Source: JAJYLM01 sp964547905
Lineage (GTDB): Bacteria > JAMCPX01
Direction of reading: 5' to 3'
Assembly (NCBI GenBank): GCA_964547905.1
Contig: CAZJPN010000039.1
Span: 1 to 34,943 of the forward strand
DNA length: 34,943 bases
Part shown: piece after piece, positions 24,675 to 32,261 of the stretch
Layout of the letters: the number at the start of each line of letters is the position of its first letter
Position numbering within the stretch: the first letter of the stretch is position 1
The notes under the pieces: generated by a model
What the model saw: only the letters and a program-made list of their open reading frames with translations
Databases searched by the model: none
Told to the model about the DNA's origin: nothing
Translations under genes and position numbers: made by a program

Positions 24675-26981
24675 TTAATAAAATGTTCCGATCGAAAACT
24701 CAAACACATTGGGTGGATCGGTGGGCCTTGGGTTGAGAGGAAAGCCCCACTCGAATCTGAACGGTGCAATAGGCGTAAACCATCGTATTCCAAAGCCATA
24801 TCCCATTTGCAGAGGTGCCGCAAAAAAACCTTGATTTTCTGCGTAAGCATTGCCCGTATCGAAGAATATAACACCATCTATCTTTGCTGCTTTTATCAAA
24901 GGGAAAACATACTCCATTGTTGTTGCCACCATCTTGTTACCACCATACATAAGTTGTGTTGTCGATGCAAGGGGATCTTGATCTGTAACCAGTGCAGGAA
25001 TCTCCGGACCGACCGTCCTATAATTATAACCTCTAAGAGAATTAATGCCGCCGAGAAAATACCTGCTTGTAAAAGGCAGGAAGCCATTACCCGGCACGTA
25101 CCCGTATCCTATTCTTCCGTTTAACATAAAGACGGTATCAAGCGGCAATGGGAAATACCGAGTTGCCGAACCGTCAAACTTAAGAAAGGTAAAACTTCCC
25201 TGCAACGGCCCGCCTGCAAATTCTGCGGATCCGCTCAGGATAGAGCCCTTTGTCGTATACAATGGATTATCCCTTGTATCCTGTATAAAGCCAAGTGTTA
25301 CGGCACTTGTGACTCCGTTCTGAAGCAGATAGGAATATGCATTGTTTATGCCTGAAAAATAGGAATTATCAAAACTATAACCCGCATAAACCCTCAGCCT
25401 GTCGATAAGCCAATAACCGAGTTGCATACTGCCGCCGCTGTCGTTAGTCGTATAACCCGGGTAGATATTCGACATATTGTAAAGACTCGTGGAGAGTGAC
25501 CAATTTGTATCAAGAAAATATGGATCAAAATAAGATACGCTGAACTGTTTTGTAATACCTCCCACCTGAGCCATAAGGCTGAGCTGGGTTCCAAGACCTG
25601 CAAGGTTCTGGAGCTGAATCTGTGCTGTAACAAATAACTTCTGATAAGAACTGTATCCTCCGCCGAGCATAGCCATGCCCCCATGACCTTCTTTTACTTT
25701 TACGTCAAGGTTCATCTTTTCAATATCATCTTCCGATGATCCCTTTGAGGTGCTTATATCAACATTGTCAAAAAAACCTGTGGCGTTTATGCGCTCTTTT
25801 GATGCCTTTATCTCGTTTTCTTTATAAAGCTCGCCTTCCCATACCTGCATCTGCCTTCTTATGACCTTATCCCTTGTCTTCGTATTCCCGACTACCGTGA
25901 TCTTGTTTATGTAGGTTAACAGCCCCTTATTGATCTGAAACACCAATGCAACAGTTTTATCTTTATCGTTGACGGATGTCTCGGGATTGACGTTTGCAAA
26001 AGCATAACCGTTATTTGTATACACATCGGTTAACCTGAAGATATCATCCATAATTTTCGATCTGTCGAACCATTCACCTGTTTTTGTGTGTATATTTTTC
26101 ATAAGCCTTGCTTTTGGAAACAAGAGATCGCCCTCTATATTGATGGAGGATATTTTATACCTGTATCCTTCCTCTATATTTATAACTATGTCTATTGTCT
26201 TACCGTCCGGATTAAGGAATATGTGCGGCTGTTCTATTTTAATGTTAATATAACCGTTATCCATGTAAAACATGGTAAGTCTCGTTATGTCTCTATCAAG
26301 TTCTGCCTCATTAAATTTTCCACTGCCTGTAATAAAACTGAAGAGTCCCGGGGTAGAGCTTTCCATCTTCGAACGCAGATCTGCACCGCTGAAAGCATGA
26401 TTCCCTATAAAGTTTATAGTGCCGATCTTTACCACCCGTCCCTCCTTCACATTGATAATTAGGTTTACCTCCATGGTAGAAACAGGTACAATTTCGTAAG
26501 TTACTTGTACATTGTAATAACCCTTTGTCTTGTACATATCTATTATCTTATCGATAGAAGCTGATATTGCCGCTTTGTCAAAAAAGCTTCTGGGCTTGAA
26601 TGTAAGGGCTTCTTTTAACTTATCACTCGATATCTCCGAATTGCCTTTAAACTCTATACTCTTGATGAGCGGCCTTTCCACAAAGCTGTATATCAAATCA
26701 ATACCATTGCCAGAAGGCTCCTCATACACGATAACGCTGTCAAAATATCCAAGTTTAAATAATCTGAGAATATCCTCATGAACCGTGCGTTCGGACAAGG
26801 GACTGCCGATGGATTGCTTGATGTTGTCGAGTATAACCTCTTTTTGAATCCGCTGGTTACCTTCTATAGTTATCTTCTCAACCACAGGCTGATCCGCAAA
26901 CAGCATTTTCGGCATAAGTAATATTGCGATTATACTCAAAAACAATAAAAATTTAATCGGAATTATGGAATAATGCTCCAT
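24675..26981 (-). CDS. bamA: Outer membrane protein assembly factor BamA
   Basis: A 768-residue Omp85 protein, the core of the beta-barrel assembly machine. A signal peptide ends around residue 29 (MLFADQP). Five POTRA domains follow, starting near VEKITIEGNQRI, IKSIEFKGNSEI, KIGTINFIGNHAF, SSINIEGDLLFP and NKITVVGNTKTR. The C-terminal barrel begins near GGMAMLGGGYSSY. The conserved L6-loop motif is present as SLRGYNYRTVGPE, and the last strand ends FEFSIGTFY. The frame opens with GTG directly before the chosen ATG. It overlaps lolD by 29 nt and is followed by the Skp-like gene after 16 bases. Confidence 0.95.
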   Translation of the reverse strand: MEHYSIIPIKFLLFLSIIAILLMPKMLFADQPVVEKITIEGNQRIQKEVILDNIKQSIGSPLSERTVHEDILRLFKLGYFDSVIVYEEPSGNGIDLIYSFVERPLIKSIEFKGNSEISSDKLKEALTFKPRSFFDKAAISASIDKIIDMYKTKGYYNVQVTYEIVPVSTMEVNLIINVKEGRVVKIGTINFIGNHAFSGADLRSKMESSTPGLFSFITGSGKFNEAELDRDITRLTMFYMDNGYINIKIEQPHIFLNPDGKTIDIVINIEEGYRYKISSINIEGDLLFPKARLMKNIHTKTGEWFDRSKIMDDIFRLTDVYTNNGYAFANVNPETSVNDKDKTVALVFQINKGLLTYINKITVVGNTKTRDKVIRRQMQVWEGELYKENEIKASKERINATGFFDNVDISTSKGSSEDDIEKMNLDVKVKEGHGGMAMLGGGYSSYQKLFVTAQIQLQNLAGLGTQLSLMAQVGGITKQFSVSYFDPYFLDTNWSLSTSLYNMSNIYPGYTTNDSGGSMQLGYWLIDRLRVYAGYSFDNSYFSGINNAYSYLLQNGVTSAVTLGFIQDTRDNPLYTTKGSILSGSAEFAGGPLQGSFTFLKFDGSATRYFPLPLDTVFMLNGRIGYGYVPGNGFLPFTSRYFLGGINSLRGYNYRTVGPEIPALVTDQDPLASTTQLMYGGNKMVATTMEYVFPLIKAAKIDGVIFFDTGNAYAENQGFFAAPLQMGYGFGIRWFTPIAPFRFEWGFPLNPRPTDPPNVFEFSIGTFY

Positions 26982-27645
26982 CACTTATCCTGTATCTCTT
27001 TGACATCATCTTTGCGAATAGTTCATTATGCGTAACCATTATAATAGTTATTCCTATCGTTTTATTAAAATGTAATAAAAGATTCATTATTACTTCTCCG
27101 CTGTGAGAATCCAAATTACCTGTAGGCTCATCAGCGAGTACAATCGGCGGAGACATAATAAGCGCCCTTGCAACTGCAACCTTTTGCTGTTCTCCACCCG
27201 AGAGTTCGGAAGGCTTATTGGTAACCTTTTCAGACAACCCCACATCTTTCAATAAGTCAAGCGCATTCTCTTCTGCTCTTTTTCTGTCCATGCCCGATAT
27301 AATGGCAGGAAACATTACGTTTTCGATAAGATCGAATTCCATAAGCAGATGGTGGGCCTGAAAAATAAACCCCACATTTGCGTTTCTAAAAACAGAAATA
27401 GCATTCGCAGATCTATTAAAAATACTTTCGTTCTTAAAAAAAACGTCACCTGATGTTGGTTTATCAAGGCTTCCTATGATCTGCAAAAGCGTTGTCTTGC
27501 CTGAACCGGACACACCCATGATGCTGATAGTTTCCCCTCCTTGCACATCAAGGTTTACGCCTTTTAAAACATCGATGTGCCTTTTACTGTCGTAGAAACT
27601 TTTATGTATATCGAAAACTTTAAGCAATGGTTTCAAGTTATCCAT
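26953..27645 (-). CDS. lolD: Lipoprotein-release-type ABC transporter ATP-binding protein LolD
   Basis: A 230-residue ABC ATPase of the LolD/MacB/FtsE type. Motifs are Walker A GVSGSGKTT, Q-loop FIFQAHHLLMEFDLIENV, signature LSGGEQQKVAVARAL and Walker B IVLADEPTGNLDSHSG. LolD drives release of lipoproteins from the inner membrane through LolC/E. The annotated frame begins at TTG; ATG 27645 is the likelier start. It is the first gene of the envelope operon, yet no LolC/E permease is adjacent; the membrane partner must lie elsewhere. The family call is certain, the Lol role is supported mainly by the bamA neighbourhood. Confidence 0.85.
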   Translation of the reverse strand: MDNLKPLLKVFDIHKSFYDSKRHIDVLKGVNLDVQGGETISIMGVSGSGKTTLLQIIGSLDKPTSGDVFFKNESIFNRSANAISVFRNANVGFIFQAHHLLMEFDLIENVMFPAIISGMDRKRAEENALDLLKDVGLSEKVTNKPSELSGGEQQKVAVARALIMSPPIVLADEPTGNLDSHSGEVIMNLLLHFNKTIGITIIMVTHNELFAKMMSKRYRISDGALFHNSD

Positions 27646-27656
27646 ATTGTCTGCAT

Positions 27657-27685
27657 TCAATAGAATACACCTACGGTTAAGTCAA
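27657..27685 (-). promoter_or_regulatory. Possible promoter of the envelope operon
   Basis: On the minus strand TTGACT (27680-27685) is followed after 17 bases by TATTGA (27657-27662), a weak -10. Transcription would begin only a few bases before the lolD ATG at 27645. It lies back-to-back with the kinase promoter, 34 bases between the two -35 boxes. Confidence 0.3.
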
Positions 27686-27719
27686 GAATATATGATCCCC
27701 TGCAGATCAATTGTATGGA

Positions 27720-27749
27720 TTGACTTTTGTTCGCACGGCATTATATAAA
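27720..27749 (+). promoter_or_regulatory. Sigma-70-type promoter of the repeat-kinase gene
   Basis: TTGACT (27720-27725) is followed after 18 bases by TATAAA (27744-27749). The expected start near 27756 leaves under ten bases before ATG 27765, and no Shine-Dalgarno sequence is present, so the mRNA may be nearly leaderless. This also argues against the upstream TTG at 27711 as start. Confidence 0.5.
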
Positions 27750-27764
27750 ATATATCATATACAT

Positions 27765-30125
27765 ATGGATAATATAGTTGATATAGTGACTTCATTGCTT
27801 GGCAGGTTATTCGATACACTTGCATATCTATACTATACGGATCCTTACAGCACTGCGATCAAGGTGGTCTGCGCCTTTATAGTATTTTATATTTTGGTCC
27901 TGATCGTTAAAAATTCCACGTCTTCTCACAAAGGCAAAGGAACAAATTTTTCAAGTTCCGCAAGAAATGCGCTCAAGCACGGTGATTATGTAACAGCCGG
28001 AGATTTCTATACTTATGACGGCAAGCTTTCAAAGGCTTATGACCTTTATATAAAAGCCGGTGCAAAGAAAAAGGCATCCGAGGTTGCGCTCAGGTTGAAC
28101 AATATCGATACCGCCATAAATCTTCTCCTCGAAACTGGTGATGAAAATGCCGCAGCAAGGCTTGCAAAAACAAACAATAACTTCAAAAAGGCCGCTGACA
28201 TATATAAATCCATAAAAAGCTACTCAGAGGCTGCATCTGCTTACGAACAAGCAAAGGACTATCTTAAAGCGGCACAGATGTATGAGAGTGCCGAGATGTT
28301 TTTACCGGCGGGTGAATTATACTTGAGCTCAAACAATATAAACAAAGCTGCACAATGTTATCTCATGGCTTTCAACAGCGATTATTCGATGGATAAAATG
28401 GAAATGGATCACGAATACACGGGAAGGATGATAGAGCTTGCAAAAAAAACAGGCGTATTGCTTACAAAAGTGGGCATGCATGAAAGGGCCGCAAAGGTAT
28501 ATGCGTCGATGAAACTTTACGAATTCGCAGCAGAGGCATCAAAGTCAGCAGGCAAATTTCTTGAGGCAGCTGAGTATTTTACAAATGCGAACAAACCTGT
28601 TGAAGCAGCAATTCTCTTTGAAAAAGCCGGTGATCTTGTCAGGGCAAACACATTAAGAGCAGAGTATTATAGAGGCATAGGCGAAAACGAAAAGGCGGCA
28701 AAATGCTATGAGACAATAGAAGAGTTTATGAATGCCGCTGAACTCTACTCCAACGTAGCTAATTATCCTAAAGCAGGAGAGATGTATGAGAAATCGGGAG
28801 AATACGAGCTTGCAGCACAGATGTACGAAAATGCCAATAGGTCACAAAAAGCCGCGGGTCTATACGAAAAGTCGGGAAACCTCGAAAAGGCCAAATACCT
28901 ATATAAATATATAGGGGATGAAAAAAACCTTATAGGAACACTCATAAAGGAGAAAAAATTTATCGAGGCTGCGGAACAATATACAAAATTCGGCGATAGA
29001 GACAGCGCGATACGGTCGCTTCAGATGGTTAGCACTTCGGAAGAAAATGATTACTATCGTGCATGTGTAATGCTTGGCGATATTTTCGTAGATAAAGGTA
29101 TGTTTGTTCAAGCTATGGAGAAATACAAAAAGGCGATAGGGAATAAACCTCTGGATAAAGCCACGGTAGATGCTTACTACGGTATAGCAAGAGCAATTGA
29201 AAATACAGGTGAAACATCGAAGGCGATCATGATATACGATAAGATCCTTGCCGAGGATTATAATTATAAAGACACAAAAAACAGAATAAAAACACTTAAA
29301 GAACAATTTCAAAGGGCCAGGAAGATAATACCGGATATCGATACACGATACAGTATAGTAAAGGAGATTGGGCGTGGTAATATGGGCAAGGTCTATGAAG
29401 CCTACGATAACGTTCTTGAACGAAAAGTTGCATATAAAGTACCAGGCCTTGATCTGACCCACCATCCCGAACTCGTAAATGACTTTCTCAGAGAGGCAAA
29501 ATCCGCTGCATCGCTGAACCATCCAAACATAGTCATAGTATATGACGCAGGCAAACAGGGAAACGATTACTATATAGCAATGGAATTGATACAGGGAAAA
29601 ACACTGAAGGATGTACTTCACGATAAAGGGAGATTGAAACCGGCGGAATCATTAAAAATATCGGAGCAGCTTGTGCGTGCACTGGTGTATGCACATGGAA
29701 ACAATCTTATCCACAGAGACATAAAACCGGGGAATATTATGATAACGGATGATGGTGCCGTTAAATTGATGGATTTCGGGCTTGCCAAGATCATACGCGA
29801 TACTACACAGACCGCTACAAAGATAATAGGTACACCTTACTATATGTCACCGGAACAGATAAAGGGAGAAAAAATAAGCTTTGAAACCGATATATATTCA
29901 TTCGGCGTGGTACTGTATGAAATGCTTACGGGTACACCGCCATTCGAGAGGGGTGATATTTATTATCATCATTTGCATACGCAACCTGCTTCACCCCAAA
30001 GTGTCACTCCGGAAATATCTGAAAGGCTCAGCAACATTGTATTGAAATGCCTGCAGAAAGAGCCTGAAAGGCGTTTTCCAAGTACATCAGAGCTGTTGTC
30101 CGCATTGATAACGCTCGGATCGTAG
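27765..30125 (+). CDS. Membrane-anchored helical-repeat Ser/Thr protein kinase
   Basis: A 786-residue protein with an unusual order. One membrane helix is at about 31-49, followed by a basic KNSTSSHKGKG stretch that predicts a cytoplasmic C-terminal part. About 24 tandem 13-residue helical units run from 75 to 424, broken by a 34-residue insert at 205-238. Two ordinary TPR-like pairs follow (about 425-500), then a complete Hanks-type kinase domain at 529-786. The kinase has the glycine loop GRGNMGKVY (536-544), K558, E577, HRD at 650-652 in IHRDIKPGN, DFG at 670-672 and MSPEQ, so it should be active. In PknB-like kinases the catalytic domain comes first; here it is last. A PtsN-like EIIA gene follows. 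Substrates are unknown. Confidence 0.9.
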   Translation: MDNIVDIVTSLLGRLFDTLAYLYYTDPYSTAIKVVCAFIVFYILVLIVKNSTSSHKGKGTNFSSSARNALKHGDYVTAGDFYTYDGKLSKAYDLYIKAGAKKKASEVALRLNNIDTAINLLLETGDENAAARLAKTNNNFKKAADIYKSIKSYSEAASAYEQAKDYLKAAQMYESAEMFLPAGELYLSSNNINKAAQCYLMAFNSDYSMDKMEMDHEYTGRMIELAKKTGVLLTKVGMHERAAKVYASMKLYEFAAEASKSAGKFLEAAEYFTNANKPVEAAILFEKAGDLVRANTLRAEYYRGIGENEKAAKCYETIEEFMNAAELYSNVANYPKAGEMYEKSGEYELAAQMYENANRSQKAAGLYEKSGNLEKAKYLYKYIGDEKNLIGTLIKEKKFIEAAEQYTKFGDRDSAIRSLQMVSTSEENDYYRACVMLGDIFVDKGMFVQAMEKYKKAIGNKPLDKATVDAYYGIARAIENTGETSKAIMIYDKILAEDYNYKDTKNRIKTLKEQFQRARKIIPDIDTRYSIVKEIGRGNMGKVYEAYDNVLERKVAYKVPGLDLTHHPELVNDFLREAKSAASLNHPNIVIVYDAGKQGNDYYIAMELIQGKTLKDVLHDKGRLKPAESLKISEQLVRALVYAHGNNLIHRDIKPGNIMITDDGAVKLMDFGLAKIIRDTTQTATKIIGTPYYMSPEQIKGEKISFETDIYSFGVVLYEMLTGTPPFERGDIYYHHLHTQPASPQSVTPEISERLSNIVLKCLQKEPERRFPSTSELLSALITLGS
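27987..29036 (+). repeat. Tandem 13-residue (39-base) helical repeat region in the kinase gene
   Basis: Ten consecutive 13-residue units cover residues 75-204 and fourteen cover 239-424; one of the latter (291-307) has a four-residue insertion. The consensus is roughly aromatic-x-x-Ala-Ala-x-x-Tyr-x-x-(Ala/Ser)-Gly-(Asp/Asn/Lys). Examples are YSEAASAYEQAKD, YLKAAQMYESAEM, FMNAAELYSNVAN, YPKAGEMYEKSGE and YELAAQMYENANR. Copies are diverged at DNA level, so this is an old protein repeat and not a recent tandem duplication. Confidence 0.85.
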
Positions 30126-30183
30126 TTGTAAGTTTCCAAACTCTTTGTTGCCATAATGACAAATTTATATTAAACTATATTCT

Positions 30184-30639
30184 ATGGCATTCAGGCTTAT
30201 AGATATTACAAACGAAAAGCTTATAAAGATAGGTTTCGCTTCAAAACCTCGTAACGATGTTTTTAAAATATTGATAGGGCTAATTCTGAATATGCATCCA
30301 TTCGAGGAAAGCGAATCTTTATTTGCACGGTTCATAGAGAGGGAAGATGTAATGTCAACCGGCATTGGCTCGAGCATCGCCATACCGCACGTGATATCCG
30401 ATAAAATCGAAATGCCGATCCTTGCCATCGGAGTTGACAGAGATGGAATAAAGTATGACGACTCTCAGGAATTGGTAAAGTTGGTGTTTATGTTCGTCGG
30501 ACCTTCACAGAAAAGAGAACCATACCTTGAAGCACTGGTGCGTACATCAAAGATATTAAAACTAAAAGAAAACAGGGAAATGTTCATAAATGCACAGACA
30601 CCTTCACAGGTATTATCTATAATAAAAGAACTGGATTGA
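30184..30639 (+). CDS. PTS EIIA type-2 domain protein, PtsN (EIIA-Ntr)-like
   Basis: A 151-residue single-domain EIIA of the fructose/mannitol/nitrogen class. The phosphorylatable histidine lies in the conserved STGIGSSIAIPH motif, preceded by ESLFARFIEREDVM. FMFVGPSQKREPYLEALVRTSKIL matches the family C-terminal half. Standalone proteins like this are regulatory and usually act through phosphorylation state on partner proteins, not in sugar uptake. It follows the kinase by 58 bases and is nearly contiguous with mutM. ATG 30184 lacks an obvious Shine-Dalgarno sequence. No HPr or EI gene is in the window. Confidence 0.87.
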   Translation: MAFRLIDITNEKLIKIGFASKPRNDVFKILIGLILNMHPFEESESLFARFIEREDVMSTGIGSSIAIPHVISDKIEMPILAIGVDRDGIKYDDSQELVKLVFMFVGPSQKREPYLEALVRTSKILKLKENREMFINAQTPSQVLSIIKELD

Positions 30640-30641
30640 TC

Positions 30642-31406
30642 ATGCCGGAACTGCCCGAGGTTGAAGCACGCCGCATAGCAATAGAGGAAGCTTTTACGGG
30701 AAGTGTATTAACATCCTTTGATATCTACAAAAAGGGTATCGTAAAACATGAAGATGCCGTGGTACAAAGGCATGTTATAGGCAAAACACTGCGTTCCGTC
30801 GACAGAAGGGGGAAGTATCTGATCTTCGAGTTTCCGGATGCATTAAAGATAACACTCCATTTCGGGCTTTTTGGCGAGATGGAAATAGCCGGAGCAGAAG
30901 GGGAATTGCCCTCCGTATGCGCCAGCTTTGCTTTCGATAATAAGCGGACTTTATTCCTTTTAAAATGGGCAAGCATCTGGTTCGGTATGGGCATTGACGA
31001 CCTTGAGAAGCTTGGTCCGGATCCACTTGTCGAACCTGAAAAATTTACGCTGCATTACCTCATAAACACACTGGCTAAAAAGAAAACAAAAATAAAATCA
31101 TTTTTAATGGATCAATCCATAATAGCCGGTATAGGTGCTGTGTATGCGGACGAAATACTGTTTCAATCCGCTATACTTCCGACAAGGTCAACGAACGATT
31201 TGAGCGGTAAAGAGGCTTCAAGTCTTTATGATGCTATCATAAAAACATTAAAAACTGCCGTAAAAAAAACAGTTGCATCGGGTAGAGAGGATAGACCTTT
31301 TCTGTCATTGGAGAATAGAAAAAACTGTCCTCTCTGCGGAACGGAGATTGTCACTACGAGACTTGCAGGTAGAAGGACACTCTATTGTCCCTCATGCCAG
31401 CATTAA
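30642..31406 (+). CDS. mutM: Formamidopyrimidine-DNA glycosylase
   Basis: A 254-residue bifunctional base-excision repair enzyme that removes oxidised purines such as 8-oxoguanine and cuts the abasic site. The start is fixed by biochemistry: the mature N-terminal proline of MPELPEVE is the nucleophile, so ATG 30642 is used and not the TTG two codons earlier. The conserved GKTLRSVDRRGKYLIF contains the family lysine. DQSIIAGIGAVYADEILF is the helix-two-turn-helix. The C-terminal zinc finger has CPLCGTEI and RRTLYCPSCQ. The gap to the EIIA gene is 2 bases. Confidence 0.95.
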   Translation: MPELPEVEARRIAIEEAFTGSVLTSFDIYKKGIVKHEDAVVQRHVIGKTLRSVDRRGKYLIFEFPDALKITLHFGLFGEMEIAGAEGELPSVCASFAFDNKRTLFLLKWASIWFGMGIDDLEKLGPDPLVEPEKFTLHYLINTLAKKKTKIKSFLMDQSIIAGIGAVYADEILFQSAILPTRSTNDLSGKEASSLYDAIIKTLKTAVKKTVASGREDRPFLSLENRKNCPLCGTEIVTTRLAGRRTLYCPSCQH

Positions 31407-31421
31407 CCAAAAAATACAATG
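31404..31421 (+). repeat. Short repeat beginning at the mutM stop codon (copy 2)
   Basis: TAACCAAAAAATACAATG begins with the TAA stop of mutM and matches the copy at the gmk stop in 15 of 18 positions without gaps. It is the most diverged of the three copies. Confidence 0.35.
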
Positions 31422-31427
31422 TCTTGA

Positions 31428-31455
31428 TTGACATCCGCAGGTTATTCCTGATAAG
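31428..31455 (+). promoter_or_regulatory. Possible sigma-70 promoter for the hydrolase-CydA-like cluster
   Basis: TTGACA (31428-31433) and GATAAG (31450-31455) are separated by 16 bases. The hydrolase gene starts about 20 bases downstream with a near-perfect AAGGAGGTG ribosome binding site. Confidence 0.4.
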
Positions 31456-31475
31456 TTCTTTCAAGGAGGTGGGTC

Positions 31476-32246
31476 ATGACAGACACGATAGTTATGATTC
31501 ATGGCATGTGGGGCAGCAGTTGGTATTGGGAACGCTACAAAAATTTCTTTGAGTCCAAAGGCTATACCTGCATAACACCGATTTTAAGATTTCATGATAT
31601 GGATCCAAAAGCAGTACCACCGGCAGAACTCGGTACAACAAGCCTGCTTGATTATGCCGATGATCTTGAGAAAGACATAAAGAAACTTCCTTCAAAACCC
31701 ATACTTATGGGACATTCAATGGGCGGCTTGCTGTCGCAGATGCTTGCGGAAAGGGGGTTTGCAAAAGCAATAGTGCTGCTCACACCTGCATCACCATCGG
31801 GTATACTCGCATTAAGGATGTCGGTCATAAAAAGCTTCTGGAGCGGGATGGTAAGATGGGGATTCTGGAAAAAGCCCATGCTTCAGACGTTTGATGAGGC
31901 TGTATACTCAATGATGCATCTTCTGCCGGTTGAAGAGCAAAAAAGCTCTTATGAGAAGTTCGTTTACGAATCCGGCAGGGCTGCATTCGAAATAGGGTTC
32001 TGGCTTTTTGACGGTAAAAAGGCTTCAAAGGTGGATGGGTCCAGGGTTAAGTGTCCCGTACTTGTCATTGCCGGCAACGAAGATAGGATCACACCAGCTT
32101 CTGTCGTAAAAAATGTTGCAGAGAAGTACAAGGCTGTTTCAACGTATAAAGAGTTCGAGCACCATGCACACTGGGTTGTTGCAGAACCGGGCTGGCAGGA
32201 TGTAGCCGGCTATGTGTATGACTGGCTTAAAAAATATGCTAACTGA
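31476..32246 (+). CDS. Alpha/beta hydrolase
   Basis: A 256-residue soluble alpha/beta-fold hydrolase. The oxyanion loop is IHGMWGSSWYW, the nucleophile elbow is GHSMGG with S81, the acid is probably D203 in IAGNEDRITP, and the base is H232 in the FEHHAHW cluster. A lid-like helical insert lies around 110-185. No secretion signal is seen. It is the first gene after the predicted promoter, 15 bases before the CydA-like gene, so the three are probably co-transcribed. Fold and triad are clear; substrate (ester, lipid or lactone) is not. Confidence 0.87.
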   Translation: MTDTIVMIHGMWGSSWYWERYKNFFESKGYTCITPILRFHDMDPKAVPPAELGTTSLLDYADDLEKDIKKLPSKPILMGHSMGGLLSQMLAERGFAKAIVLLTPASPSGILALRMSVIKSFWSGMVRWGFWKKPMLQTFDEAVYSMMHLLPVEEQKSSYEKFVYESGRAAFEIGFWLFDGKKASKVDGSRVKCPVLVIAGNEDRITPASVVKNVAEKYKAVSTYKEFEHHAHWVVAEPGWQDVAGYVYDWLKKYAN

Positions 32247-32261
32247 AAGGAGGTTTTGAGT

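Noticed and set aside
27987..29036. Recent DNA tandem duplication in the kinase gene
   Set aside because: The 39-base units keep only the protein pattern; their nucleotide sequences are too diverged for a recent array.
28899..29621. A 240-codon minus-strand frame opposite the kinase
   Set aside because: Its composition (many Cys, Phe, Tyr, Ile) is that of an antisense shadow and the kinase motifs lie on the other strand.
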